Source of the DNA: Nitrospirota bacterium
Lineage (GTDB): Bacteria > Nitrospirota > JAOUDF01
NCBI GenBank assembly: GCA_029859385.1
Contig: JAOUDF010000004.1
Span: 1-36,493 of the forward strand
Direction of reading: 5' to 3'
Length of the DNA: 36,493 nt
Below the pieces are notes generated by a model. It was not told where the DNA came from and searched no databases. It worked only from the letters and a program-made list of their open reading frames with translations. A program made the translations under genes and the position numbers. Positions 1 through 11,449 of this stretch are shown here, in pieces. Position 1 is the first letter of the stretch. Each line of letters starts with the position of its first letter.

Positions 1-1319
1 TGCCGAAGCAGCAGCCGGTATTCGGCGCGGGAGGTGAACATCCTATACGGCTCGTTGGTCCCCTTGGTCACCAGGTCGTCGATGAGCACGCCAATGTAGG
101 CCTCGGAGCGGTCGAGAACCAGCGGCTCCCGGCCGTGGACCTGCAGCGCCGCGTTGATCCCCGCCATGATCCCCTGGGCCGCCGCCTCTTCGTATCCCGA
201 TGTCCCGTTGATCTGTCCGGCGTGAAACAGTCCTTCCACCAGTTTGGTCTCGAGGCTCGGCTTAAGCTGGGTCGGCGGGACGAAGTCATACTCGATGGCG
301 TAGCCGGGGCGCATCATCTCCACCTTTTCCATGCCGGGGATGGTCCTCAGCATGGCCAGCTGAACATCGTAAGGGAGGCTGGTGGAGAGACCGTTGACGT
401 AGTACTCCTCCGTATCGTACCCCTCCGGTTCGAGGAATATCTGGTGCCGCTCCTTGTCGGCAAAGCGCACCACCTTGTCCTCGATGGAGGGGCAGTAGCG
501 CGGCCCCACCCCCTGGATGGCCCCGCCGTAAAGGGGCGACCGATCGAGGTTTTCGCGGATGATGCGATGGGTCTCGGCGTTGGTGTAGGTGAGCCAGCAG
601 GGGAGCTGGCGGCATTCAATCCGCTCCGTGGAGAAGGAGAAGGGAAGCGGTGGCTCATCGCCGGGCTGGGCAGTGGTGCGGTCGAAGTCGATGGTGGCGC
701 CGTTGACCCGGGGCGGAGTGCCGGTCTTGAGCCTCCCCAGCCTGAACCCCAGTTCTTCCAGTGACGGCGAAAGCCCCATGGCGGCAAACTCTCCCGCCCG
801 CCCCGCGCTGAAGTTGGTCTGTCCGATATGGATAAGCCCGCGGAGAAAGGTGCCGGTGGTGAGGATGACCGCCTTGGCGTGATAGACAACGCCGAGGTTG
901 CTCTCCACTCCCACTACGCGGCCGTCTTCAACGACAAGCCGCTCGACGACCTCCTGCTTGACCTCCAGCCGCTCCTGCTTCTCCAGCACCGCCTTCATGG
1001 AACGGCGGTAGGCCTGCTTGTCGGCCTGCACCCGAAGCGCCTGCACCGCAGGCCCCTTGCGTGTATTGAGGGTGCGGAACTGGATGCCGGTCTTGTCGAT
1101 GTTCCTCGCCATCTCGCCGCCAAGGGCGTCGATCTCCCGGACGAGGTGGCTCTTGGCAAGCCCGCCGATGGCCGGGTTGCACGACATGAGGGCGATGGTG
1201 TCGAGGGTTATGTTGAAGACGAGGGTTTCGCACCCCATGCGGGCGGCGGCGAGGGCGGCCTCGCATCCCGCATGGCCTGCGCCTGCCACGATTACGTCAT
1301 ACTGTCGGGGGTAGAGCAT
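1..1319 (-). CDS. mnmG: tRNA uridine-5-carboxymethylaminomethyl(34) synthesis enzyme MnmG (GidA), C-terminus cut by window edge
   Basis: Reverse-strand translation from ATG at 1319 gives [68 protein letters not shown]..., the typical MnmG FAD-binding N-terminus; open through position 1. Confidence 0.97.
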   Translation of the reverse strand, partial: MLYPRQYDVIVAGAGHAGCEAALAAARMGCETLVFNITLDTIALMSCNPAIGGLAKSHLVREIDALGGEMARNIDKTGIQFRTLNTRKGPAVQALRVQADKQAYRRSMKAVLEKQERLEVKQEVVERLVVEDGRVVGVESNLGVVYHAKAVILTTGTFLRGLIHIGQTNFSAGRAGEFAAMGLSPSLEELGFRLGRLKTGTPPRVNGATIDFDRTTAQPGDEPPLPFSFSTERIECRQLPCWLTYTNAETHRIIRENLDRSPLYGGAIQGVGPRYCPSIEDKVVRFADKERHQIFLEPEGYDTEEYYVNGLSTSLPYDVQLAMLRTIPGMEKVEMMRPGYAIEYDFVPPTQLKPSLETKLVEGLFHAGQINGTSGYEEAAAQGIMAGINAALQVHGREPLVLDRSEAYIGVLIDDLVTKGTNEPYRMFTSRAEYRLLLR

Positions 1320-1391
1320 GGGGATAAACCAGGGGATCAGGCTGAAGCTTGAAGACTGAAGGTAAAAGCCTTAAAGCATTTCCTTCGGCCT

Positions 1392-1886
1392 TCAACCTTC
1401 AGCCTTCAACCTGCCTTTACCAAAAAGGGCGTCCCAGAAAAGGAGGGCCACGCCGATACAGACCGCCGAATCGGCCACGTTGAAGGCCGGCCAGTGAGCA
1501 TTGTACCAGTGGGCGTCGAGAAAATCGATCACCTCTCCGAGCCGTACCCGGTCGATCAGGTTGCCGACAGCGCCGCCCATGACCAGTCCGTAGGCCGTGG
1601 CCAGCAGGGTTTCATCGTCTTTCAACTGGCGCCACAGGTAGATAAGAACGGCAAAGGCCAGCAGGGAGACACCGATGAGAAAGGGGAGACGGAAGCTATC
1701 AGCAGTCCCGGCAAAGAGGCTGAAGGCCGCCCCGCGGTTCCGCAGATAGGTAAGGTGAAAGAAGTTCTCAAGGATGGTGATCGACTGCCCCAGCATCATG
1801 GTGCTGTCGACCAGTATCTTGGTCACCTGGTCCAGGACCACCACCGGCAACGCCGTCAGCAGGAGGGCGGCTACCTTACCTTTCAA
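1392..1886 (-). CDS. lspA: Lipoprotein signal peptidase (signal peptidase II)
   Basis: 164 aa, hydrophobic; motifs VVLDQVTKI, NRGAAFSL, GGAVGNLIDRV, VIDFLD, AFNVADSAV typical of LspA; directly adjacent to ileS. Confidence 0.97.
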   Translation of the reverse strand: MKGKVAALLLTALPVVVLDQVTKILVDSTMMLGQSITILENFFHLTYLRNRGAAFSLFAGTADSFRLPFLIGVSLLAFAVLIYLWRQLKDDETLLATAYGLVMGGAVGNLIDRVRLGEVIDFLDAHWYNAHWPAFNVADSAVCIGVALLFWDALFGKGRLKAEG

Positions 1887-4709
1887 CTATCTCTCCGGAA
1901 GCGGGGCAACCGCGGTCTCGCGCACCACCGCGCTGCAGCGCCCGCACAGGGAGGGATGCTCGCTGTCCTTGCCCACCAGGACACTGTAGGTCCAGCACCG
2001 CTCGCATTTTGCGCCGGGGGCGGACGAAACGGCAATCTTCAACCCCTCGACTTCATCCGAGCCCACCGCCGATTCAGGGGCAGCTTCAAGCCCCTTCAGC
2101 TCCACAGACGATACGATGAATATCTCCGCCAGCCGCTCGGCATAGGGGGCCAGAAACTCCTTGAGCCCGCCGTCGGCACAGAGCTCTACCTTCGCATCGA
2201 GGGAATGGCCGATGACCTTGTCCCGCCGCGCCGCCTCGAGGACCTTTGCCGCTGCCGTCCGTACTGCCTGAATACGGTCCCAGCGGTTTCGCAGCCCTTC
2301 GTTGACATATTTGTCTTCCACCTTCGGAAAGTCGGCCAGATGGACGCTCCCTGTGTCGGCATTCCCCGGCAGATAGCTCCACACCTCTTCAGCGGTAAAC
2401 GACAGGATCGGGGCCATCAGTCGGGTCATGGCGTGGATGATGCGGTACATGACGGTCTGGGCAGCCTTGCGGTCCGGGGAGTTTTTCCCCGATGTATAGA
2501 GGCGGTCCTTGAGTATATCGAGATAAAAGGCGCTCATCTCCACTGAGCAGAAGTTGTTGAGGGCGTGGTAGACCGCATGAAACTCGAAGTTGTCGTAGGC
2601 CTTGCCCACCTTCTGGATGAGCTGCTGAAGCCGGTCCATGGCCCACAGGTCGAGCTCGGAGAGGCCCTTGTCTTCTACGATGTCTTTTGCCGGGTCGAAG
2701 TCCGACAGGTTTCCGAGGATATAGCGGCAGGTGTTGCGGATCTTCCGATAGGCCTCGGAGAGCTGGTTCAGTATCTCCTTCGAGATGCGGATGTCGTCGC
2801 GGTAGTCCTCGGCCGCCACCCAGAGCCTCAGGATGTCGGCGCCGAACTGGTTGATGACCTCCTGCGGAGTGACAACGTTCCCCAGCGACTTCGACATCTT
2901 TTTCCCCGCGCCGTCCACGACGAAGCCGTGGGTGAGAACGCTTCTGAATGGCGCCTGGCCTGTGGAGCTGAGCGATACCATAAGGGATGAGTTGAACCAT
3001 CCTCGATGCTGGTCGCTCCCTTCGAGATAAAGGTCAGCCGGCCAGGAGAGGTCTTCGCGCTGCTTGAGCACCGCCGCCTGGGAGGCACCGGAATCAAACC
3101 AGACGTCGAGGATGTTGTTGTCCTTGGTAAACTCGGTGGCGTCACACACGGGGCAGGTAGTGCCGGCTGGCAGGAGCTCTGATGCTGATTTGGTAAACCA
3201 GACGTCGGCCCCCTCTTTTTCCATCAAATCCGCCACATGGTTGATGACGCTCTGGTCCTTCAGGGTGTAAAAACACTTGGTACAGGTGAAGACAGTAATC
3301 GGCACTCCCCAGGACCGCTGCCTCGATATACACCAGTCGGGGCGGTTTTCCATCATCCCCAGTATCCTGTCGCGGCCCCATGAAGGGATCCACTGTACCT
3401 TGTCTATCCACTCCAGTGCCTTCTTTTTAAGGTCGTTCTTCTCCATGGAGATGAACCACTGCTCCGTCGCCCGGAAGATAACAGGGTTCTTGCAGCGCCA
3501 GCAATGGGGGTAGGAATGCCTGATATTCTCCCCGGCAAGGAGCGCCCCTTTCTGTTTAAGAAGCTCGATGATCCCGGCATTGGCCTTAAAGACATACTGT
3601 CCCTCGAACTCGGGGACCTGGGCTGTAAACTTCCCCTGGTTGTTGACGGGGTTGTAGATATCAAGACTGTACTTCAGGCCTATCTCATAGTCTTCCTGTC
3701 CGTGACCCGGTGCGGTGTGGACACATCCCGTGCCCGCATCCAGCGTGACATGGTCGCCAAGGATGATCGGTACCTTCCTCTCTACAAAGGGATGGCGGCA
3801 CTTTATCCCTTCCAGCTCGCCGCCCCTTACAGTCTTTAAAGTAGGGCTATCGGTAATCCCGAACTTCGAAAGACACTGTTCGGCCAGTTCCGATGCAACG
3901 ATTAAAACTTCTCCGTTGCCTGTATCTATAAGGGAGTAATCAAAATCAGGGTGCAGACATACCGCAAGATTAGCAGGCAGCGTCCATGGGGTAGTGGTCC
4001 AGATCACCACGCTTACCGGTTTCCCCCCCAGCTCCGGAAACTTCTCCCCCGGGTTATCCACAGGGAACTTTACATAGACAGAGGGTGACTCCTTGTCGGC
4101 ATATTCAACCTCAGCCTCGGCAAGGGCTGTCTCGCATGAGGAACACCAGTGGATAGGCTTCTTTCCCTTATAGAGGCTGCCGTTCTTCGCAAATATCCCC
4201 AGCTCCCGAACAATGGCCGCTTCGTATGAATAGTCCATGGTAAGGTAGGGGCGCTGCCAGTCGCCAAAGACTCCCAGCCTCTTGAACTCTTCGCGCTGGA
4301 TATCGATAAACTTCCCGGCATACTCCCGGCAGAGCTTTCTCTTTTCCTCCTTGGATACTTCATACTTCTTGTCGCCAAGGTTTTTATCCACCTGATGTTC
4401 TATAGGAAGACCGTGACAGTCCCAGCCCGGCACGTAAGGGGCGTAGTACCCCTGCATCGACCTGGCTTTTACAATGATGTCTTTTAGTATCTTGTTGAGC
4501 GCATGACCAATATGGATATTGCCATTGGCATAAGGGGGGCCGTCATGCAGGATATACGACTGCTTCCCTTTGTTCTTCTCCTGGATTTGTCGGTAGATAT
4601 TCTGAGTCTGCCATCGTTCAAGCAGGTCAGGCTCAAGCCTGGTAAGGCTCGCCTTCATGGGAAACGGTGTGTTGGGCAGGTTCAGTGTGGATTTGTAGTC
4701 GGTGGTCAT
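1887..4709 (-). CDS. ileS: Isoleucyl-tRNA synthetase
   Basis: 940 aa; HIGH-type motif GNIHIGHALNK, KMSKS motif (GKKMSKSLGN), C-terminal Cys zinc-binding motif CERCWTY...CGRC. Confidence 0.98.
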   Translation of the reverse strand: MTTDYKSTLNLPNTPFPMKASLTRLEPDLLERWQTQNIYRQIQEKNKGKQSYILHDGPPYANGNIHIGHALNKILKDIIVKARSMQGYYAPYVPGWDCHGLPIEHQVDKNLGDKKYEVSKEEKRKLCREYAGKFIDIQREEFKRLGVFGDWQRPYLTMDYSYEAAIVRELGIFAKNGSLYKGKKPIHWCSSCETALAEAEVEYADKESPSVYVKFPVDNPGEKFPELGGKPVSVVIWTTTPWTLPANLAVCLHPDFDYSLIDTGNGEVLIVASELAEQCLSKFGITDSPTLKTVRGGELEGIKCRHPFVERKVPIILGDHVTLDAGTGCVHTAPGHGQEDYEIGLKYSLDIYNPVNNQGKFTAQVPEFEGQYVFKANAGIIELLKQKGALLAGENIRHSYPHCWRCKNPVIFRATEQWFISMEKNDLKKKALEWIDKVQWIPSWGRDRILGMMENRPDWCISRQRSWGVPITVFTCTKCFYTLKDQSVINHVADLMEKEGADVWFTKSASELLPAGTTCPVCDATEFTKDNNILDVWFDSGASQAAVLKQREDLSWPADLYLEGSDQHRGWFNSSLMVSLSSTGQAPFRSVLTHGFVVDGAGKKMSKSLGNVVTPQEVINQFGADILRLWVAAEDYRDDIRISKEILNQLSEAYRKIRNTCRYILGNLSDFDPAKDIVEDKGLSELDLWAMDRLQQLIQKVGKAYDNFEFHAVYHALNNFCSVEMSAFYLDILKDRLYTSGKNSPDRKAAQTVMYRIIHAMTRLMAPILSFTAEEVWSYLPGNADTGSVHLADFPKVEDKYVNEGLRNRWDRIQAVRTAAAKVLEAARRDKVIGHSLDAKVELCADGGLKEFLAPYAERLAEIFIVSSVELKGLEAAPESAVGSDEVEGLKIAVSSAPGAKCERCWTYSVLVGKDSEHPSLCGRCSAVVRETAVAPLPER

Positions 4710-5471
4710 CTTTTTTTATCCATAAATCAAAGATTTGAGCGGGGATGTTATCATTTGGTTCTTTTATGTGTCAAGGAAGTTACCTGGATATTGTGAGTTC
4801 CCCAAAGGTTTATTGAATTTCTCTTTCTAAACTATATCCAGAATATCGTAGTAATCGATAGTAAGGCGGGTAAACTCTGTGGATGGTGTATTATTAGTAT
4901 TTGATATCAATAAGGTACCCCTCCTTCATACTGTTGGTATGTTGTTGAAAATCCGACTACCGGTGTGGGGAGACCGGTAAACCCTGTGTGAAGATTTCCG
5001 GTAAAAAACTCTTGATAGAGGGCCATCCCCCTTGCTATAGTCTCTCTGCCTTTTTGGAGTCGATGTTGTACTTCACTCCTTGCTGATCTCTAAATTAAAG
5101 TACCTGATATATCTTATCAAAAAAACTCCTCCCCTGAGCCTTACGTCGCGTTCAGGAATTTTTGAACCTGGGGGCGGTACTGTTTTTTGATGTCGTATAT
5201 AAGGGATATATTAGTTAAAACGGTTATTATTCGGGCCTTCATGGCAGGTAATAGAAAGTTTCGGCCGGATAAATGGAACTCTCTGAAAAATATAGACGAA
5301 AAAGGGTAGTTTAGAGAGTTGTAATAAATGATGTTAAAAAGATTTTCAGGTAGCGTATTTTATTGAAAAATATAAACAAATCGGATTATACACATCTGTT
5401 GATAACTCTGTTTATAATATAGTGCTATTGACTTTTTGTAATACCCCGTAAAAAAACAGGAAACCGATTTT
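4710..5471. other. oriC: Putative chromosomal replication origin (oriC) in the ileS-dnaA intergenic region
   Basis: About 760 bp non-coding, strongly AT-rich especially 5100-5471, directly upstream of dnaA, with DnaA-box-like 9-mers and divergent transcription of ileS and dnaA. Confidence 0.75.
5386..5417. promoter_or_regulatory. Cluster of DnaA-box-like 9-mers
   Basis: TTATACACA at 5386-5394 (matches TTATNCACA), TGTTGATAA at 5397-5405 (reverse complement TTATCAACA), TGTTTATAA at 5409-5417 (reverse complement TTATAAACA). A further near-match TTATCCATA lies at 4716-4724. Confidence 0.7.
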
Positions 5472-6824
5472 ATGAAGGCGACGACTATCTGGGAACAGAG
5501 TCTTGAGCTCATAAAGGGCAATATTACGGAGCAGAACTACAAGACGTGGTTCGAGGCTACAAAAGGGGTTGGGTTGAACGAGTCGGACTTCAGGATAGAA
5601 GTCCCCAACAACTTCTGTGTAGAGTGGCTCCAGGACAAGTATCTGGGACTTATCGAGTCGTCACTGAAAGAGGTGACCAAGAAAAGGGATATAGAGGTCA
5701 GTTTTATCGTTTCCAAATCAGTGCCAAAGGAATCTTTGGCAATAATGAAGGAAACCGCGGCGACGGATCAACCCAGGACAACCGCTAAAAAGAAGGAATA
5801 CGATGAAATAGATACTCGGTATACCTTCGACAACTTCATCGTCGGCTCCTCCAACCAGTTTGCCCATGCCGCTTCCATAGCCGTTGCTGAAAGACCCGCC
5901 TCCTCTTATAACCCTCTCTTCATCTACGGCGGCGTTGGCCTCGGTAAAACCCACTTGCTCAAGGCCATAGGACACACCGTTAAAGTGAAAAACCCATCGG
6001 CAAAAATGACCTATGCCTCTGCCGAGCAGTTTACCAATGAAATGATCAACAGCCTCAGGTATAGCAAGATGACCGAATTCAGGGAGCGCTACCGCGGGGT
6101 TGACGTCCTTCTTATCGACGATATACAGTTTATTGCGGGCAAGGAGCGGACCGAGGAGGAGTTTTTCCATACCTTCAATACCCTCTTTGAGGCAAAGAAG
6201 CAGATCGTCATAACCAGCGACCGGTTTCCCAAGGACATCAACATGATCGAGGACAGACTGCGGTCCCGCTTCAGCTGGGGACTTATCGCCGATATACAGG
6301 CCCCCGACCTCGAAACCAAGATCGCCATCCTTGAAAAGAAGGCCGAACAGGAAGGCAAGACCATTCCTCGGGAGGTATCGCTTTTTATTGCGTCAAAAAT
6401 TCACTCCAACGTCAGAGAGCTGGAGGGTTCGCTGACAAGGCTTCTCGCCTATTCATCCCTTACCGGCAGCGAAATAACGACAGCTCTTGCCAGGGACATT
6501 CTGCGGGATACCCTGGGAGAAAAGGAAAAACTCATTACACCTGATGCGGTGTTAAAGATGATCTCCGACTATTACGGGATAAAGATAGCCGACATTCGCT
6601 CGAAGAGAAGGACCAACAGCATTGCCAAGCCACGGCAGGTCGGCATGTACCTGTGCCGCCAGCTGGCGAATATGTCGTTTCCCGATATCGGGAGGTTCTT
6701 TGGAAACCGTGACCACAGCACCGTAATCCATGCGTGCAAACAGATAGAAGAGAGGAAAGGTCAAGGCGGAGGGTTTGCCGCCGAGATCGACACCCTCATA
6801 GACCTTTTACGAAAAGAATCATAA
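5472..6824 (+). CDS. dnaA: Chromosomal replication initiator protein DnaA
   Basis: 450 aa; YTFDNFIVGSSNQFAHAA, Walker A GGVGLGKTHLL, Walker B LLIDDIQF, C-terminal DnaA signature GRFFGNRDHSTVIHACKQIE. Confidence 0.99.
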   Translation: MKATTIWEQSLELIKGNITEQNYKTWFEATKGVGLNESDFRIEVPNNFCVEWLQDKYLGLIESSLKEVTKKRDIEVSFIVSKSVPKESLAIMKETAATDQPRTTAKKKEYDEIDTRYTFDNFIVGSSNQFAHAASIAVAERPASSYNPLFIYGGVGLGKTHLLKAIGHTVKVKNPSAKMTYASAEQFTNEMINSLRYSKMTEFRERYRGVDVLLIDDIQFIAGKERTEEEFFHTFNTLFEAKKQIVITSDRFPKDINMIEDRLRSRFSWGLIADIQAPDLETKIAILEKKAEQEGKTIPREVSLFIASKIHSNVRELEGSLTRLLAYSSLTGSEITTALARDILRDTLGEKEKLITPDAVLKMISDYYGIKIADIRSKRRTNSIAKPRQVGMYLCRQLANMSFPDIGRFFGNRDHSTVIHACKQIEERKGQGGGFAAEIDTLIDLLRKES

Positions 6825-6860
6825 TAATACCGCGAGAGATATAATCCCCGGGGAGTCATC

Positions 6861-7979
6861 ATGAAGATACGAATAGCTCAGGAAGAACTGGTTAAGGCAC
6901 TCCAGCAGTTTCACAGCGTTGCAGGGCGGAAGAGCACCATGCCCATCCTTTCAAACATACTGCTGGAGGCGCGGAAGGACACCATCGTCGTCTTTGCGAC
7001 CGACCTTGAAATAGGAATCCGCGGCATCTTCCCGGCGGAGGTGCAGGAGGAAGGGGCGGTGACCCTTTCCTGCCGCCACCTGATGGATATCGTCAGGGAA
7101 CTGCCCGCGGCCGACATCTCCATCGGCAGCCTTGATAACAACTGGGTCAGCATCACCTGCGGAAAGAGCGACTTCAAGATTGCCGGACTATCGGCAGAGG
7201 AATTCCCTTCGTGGCCCGAGTTCGATAGCGGCAGGATGATCGAGATCGACGGCGGCCTGCTCAGCGACATGATCAGAAAGACCATCTATTGCGTGGCGGA
7301 GAACGAGACGCGCTACGTCCTCAACGGCGCCTGCTTCAAGATAGCACCGGCGGATGGAGGGACCATGGCGGAGATGGTCGGCACCGACGGACACCGCCTT
7401 GCGTTGATCAAGAAAAATATTCCCGGCGCGGAGGCAACGGAAGGACCCGGCGTCATCATCCCCAAGAAAGGGCTTCTCGAGCTGAGGAAACTCCTGGACG
7501 ACAAGGTCGAAAAGGTCTCCTTCTCCATAGGTAAGAACCAGATCCTCTTCAAGAAGGATTCCGTTGAACTTTTCGCCCGCCTGATCGAAGGGAACTATCC
7601 CAACTACAACCAGGTAATCCCCTCGCGGAACGAAAAGAAACTGGCCATCCAGGACAAGAAGGTCTTCGCCAGCGCCATCAAGAGGGTTTCGGTCCTGGCA
7701 AAGGACAAGGTAAGCGCGGTGAGGATGGATATTGCCCCGGAGAAGATCACCCTGGTGGTGAACAATCCCGAGCTGGGGGAGGCAACGGAGGAGATGGCCG
7801 TCAGCTATTCGGCCGAACCGCTTTCCATTGCGTTCAACGCCCGCTACGTCCTCGATGCCCTGCAGGCCGTGGACGGCGACGAGGTGACCATCAGCCTGGC
7901 CGACCAGGTCAGCCCCTCCATCATTACCGCAGCAGGGGATACCGACTGTCTCGCGGTGATCATGCCTCTCAGGATATAA
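6861..7979 (+). CDS. dnaN: DNA polymerase III beta subunit (sliding clamp)
   Basis: 372 aa following dnaA; N-terminal LQQFHSVAGRKSTMPILSNILLEA, C-terminal ITAAGDTDCLAVIMPLRI. Confidence 0.98.
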   Translation: MKIRIAQEELVKALQQFHSVAGRKSTMPILSNILLEARKDTIVVFATDLEIGIRGIFPAEVQEEGAVTLSCRHLMDIVRELPAADISIGSLDNNWVSITCGKSDFKIAGLSAEEFPSWPEFDSGRMIEIDGGLLSDMIRKTIYCVAENETRYVLNGACFKIAPADGGTMAEMVGTDGHRLALIKKNIPGAEATEGPGVIIPKKGLLELRKLLDDKVEKVSFSIGKNQILFKKDSVELFARLIEGNYPNYNQVIPSRNEKKLAIQDKKVFASAIKRVSVLAKDKVSAVRMDIAPEKITLVVNNPELGEATEEMAVSYSAEPLSIAFNARYVLDALQAVDGDEVTISLADQVSPSIITAAGDTDCLAVIMPLRI

Positions 7980-7983
7980 AAAA

Positions 7984-8007
7984 AGGGGCGTGAATCATCA
8001 CGCCCCT
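7984..8007. terminator. Hairpin terminator between convergent dnaN and purA
   Basis: AGGGGCGTGA-ATCA-TCACGCCCCT, 10-bp perfect stem; A-run 7977-7984 gives a U-tract on minus-strand (purA) transcripts. Confidence 0.8.
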
Positions 8008-8035
8008 GCATTGCTTTTCTCGTTTTTCAAAAAAA

Positions 8036-9361
<1,326 letters not shown>

Positions 9362-9670
9362 TCACGGAACCAGAGCCGCGGATACAACAGCCTGAAAAAA
9401 CCGTCTGATTATATGGGGTAAGCCGGCCCCTGTCAATCGTTCAGCGCAATTGCTGCCAAACCGCACGGTTCAGGCGGCCCTTTGGCCGAGCCAGGGTATC
9501 TCCGTTCAAGAGGCCCAGGGCTGCCATTGCCACCACTCTGCAAGAAAGTCCTCTTTATACGGCAAGAAAGTCCGCGACAACAAACCGTCCAGATGCTTTA
9601 TTAGTTGTCGTGCCGGCGGCGATGCCGCGGATAAATGACGACCTCAATCTTCTGCTGACAAGGAGACGCA

Positions 9671-11383
9671 ATGATTACCTCTACTCTCGAAATGAACTTT
9701 GTTCCGACCGGCAGCATCTACCCCTCGCCCGCGGACTGGAGAGACACATTCATCTACTTTTTGCTGGTGGACCGGTTCGACGATAATGATAACGGCACGC
9801 AGCCCTACAACCCGGCAGCGCCGACGGATGGCAGAGATTCAGCGGACGGGAGGGTTTTTCAGGGCGGGAACCTGAAAGGGATCACCCGACGGCTCGATTA
9901 CATTAAAGGGCTCGGTGCAAATGCGGTATGGCTTAGCCCTGTATTCAGGAACCGCCAGGAAATGAACGACAGTTACCACGGCTACGGTATCCAGAATTTC
10001 CTTGAAGTAGATCCGCGTTTCGGGACAAGAGAAGACCTCAGAGAGCTGGTAGACAAGGCGCACGCGAAAGGAATGTACGTCATCCTCGACATCATCTTCA
10101 ACCATACAGGAGACAACTGGGCCTATCCAGAAAACTATCCTTACTATTACTGGAAAGAAGCGCAGGAACCTTTCCCCTTCGGCTTCTGGCGGGAAAAGGA
10201 TCCTCAAGCGGGATTTCAGCATGACGATGCTGTCTGGCCCAAAGAGCTCCAGCGTGAGGACTGCTACAAAAGGAGAGGGGAGATCAGGGACTGGTATGAC
10301 CAGAATGAAGCGATGAACGGCGATTTTCTTAGCCTGAAGGAGCTGGACATCAACAGGCCCGATGTGCTGGACGCCCTGATTAAATCGTACAAATACTGGA
10401 TATGCGAGACCGATATCGACGGTTTTCGCGTCGATACGGTCAAGCATATGGAAAGCAGCGCCACGGCAATCCTCTGCAATGCCGTGAGGGAATATGCGAA
10501 GAGTATCGGCAAACAGAACTTCTTCATCTTCGGAGAGATCGTTGGCGACGACAACATCATTCAAAGCTATATCGGTCGCAACAGCCGTCTGCCGCATACC
10601 AGCGAGCGTTTCCCTTCCCTTGACGCCGCCCTCGATTTCCCGCTCTATTTTGTTCTGGAAGAAGTCCTGAAAGGGTTCAGGAAGCCCGACGCACTTCGAG
10701 ACAGATATGAGCGCTTCCATACGCTCTATGCCGACCATGGCGCTGCCGGCAAAAACTTTGTCACCTTTGTCGACAATCACGACCAGATGTCAAGAAAGTA
10801 CAATCGGTTCATGCACGGCAACCCATACCCTCAACAAGCGGTTCTGGCCATAGGATATCTCCTGACCAGCCAGGGGATCCCATGTATTTACTATGGGACC
10901 GAGCAGGGTTTTGACGGCGGCGGAGATCAGGACTTCTATGTGCGGGAGTGCATGTTCGGAGGGACATGGGGCGCTTTTAACAGCACGGGTCGCCACTTTT
11001 TCGCCCCGGCGCATCCGATCTACCAGGGCATCTCAAAGATTGCCGAGGCCCGAAGAAATGAACCGGCGCTGCGCTACGGGAGGCAATACTTCCGTGAGAT
11101 ATCGGGGAATGGCACGGACTTCGGTCATCCCCAGGACGGCAATTGTACACTGGCTTATTCACGAGTGCTGGATACCACCGAAATAGTTGTCGCCTTGAAC
11201 CTTGGGTTAAATGCGAGGGGTGATTACGTGACAGTGGATTCAAATCTCTGCCCGGAAGGCACGACGATGGTCAACCTGCTCAAGCCGTCGGAAGAATTTA
11301 AGGTCGAGGCGCGAGGCGGAAGGCATGCGGTCAGGGTTGATCTCGGGGGGCACGGGATAGCGGTCTTGAAGCGAAAAGGGTGA
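9671..11383 (+). CDS. Glycoside hydrolase family 13 (alpha-amylase family) protein
   Basis: 570 aa; GH13 conserved regions DIIFNHT, GFRVDTVKH, FGEIVGD, FVDNHD; no obvious signal peptide. Confidence 0.92.
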   Translation: MITSTLEMNFVPTGSIYPSPADWRDTFIYFLLVDRFDDNDNGTQPYNPAAPTDGRDSADGRVFQGGNLKGITRRLDYIKGLGANAVWLSPVFRNRQEMNDSYHGYGIQNFLEVDPRFGTREDLRELVDKAHAKGMYVILDIIFNHTGDNWAYPENYPYYYWKEAQEPFPFGFWREKDPQAGFQHDDAVWPKELQREDCYKRRGEIRDWYDQNEAMNGDFLSLKELDINRPDVLDALIKSYKYWICETDIDGFRVDTVKHMESSATAILCNAVREYAKSIGKQNFFIFGEIVGDDNIIQSYIGRNSRLPHTSERFPSLDAALDFPLYFVLEEVLKGFRKPDALRDRYERFHTLYADHGAAGKNFVTFVDNHDQMSRKYNRFMHGNPYPQQAVLAIGYLLTSQGIPCIYYGTEQGFDGGGDQDFYVRECMFGGTWGAFNSTGRHFFAPAHPIYQGISKIAEARRNEPALRYGRQYFREISGNGTDFGHPQDGNCTLAYSRVLDTTEIVVALNLGLNARGDYVTVDSNLCPEGTTMVNLLKPSEEFKVEARGGRHAVRVDLGGHGIAVLKRKG

Positions 11384-11449
11384 AAGGGAAGCAAGGGGTC
11401 TACCGGTTGAAACGCTTTGCCGAGGGTTTTCAGAAAGCGTCTTTGTTCA

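Noticed and set aside
1494-2546. 350-aa plus-strand ORF opposite lspA/ileS, and other long antisense ORFs (e.g. 12980-14632, 11417-12904, 14454-15746, 30144-31301)
   Set aside because: They lie antisense to genes with clear conserved motifs; high-GC codon usage produces long shadow ORFs, and their translations show no family signature.
4054-4062. Perfect DnaA box TTATCCACA inside ileS
   Set aside because: Isolated, in coding sequence; one exact 9-mer is expected with appreciable probability in a window of this size.
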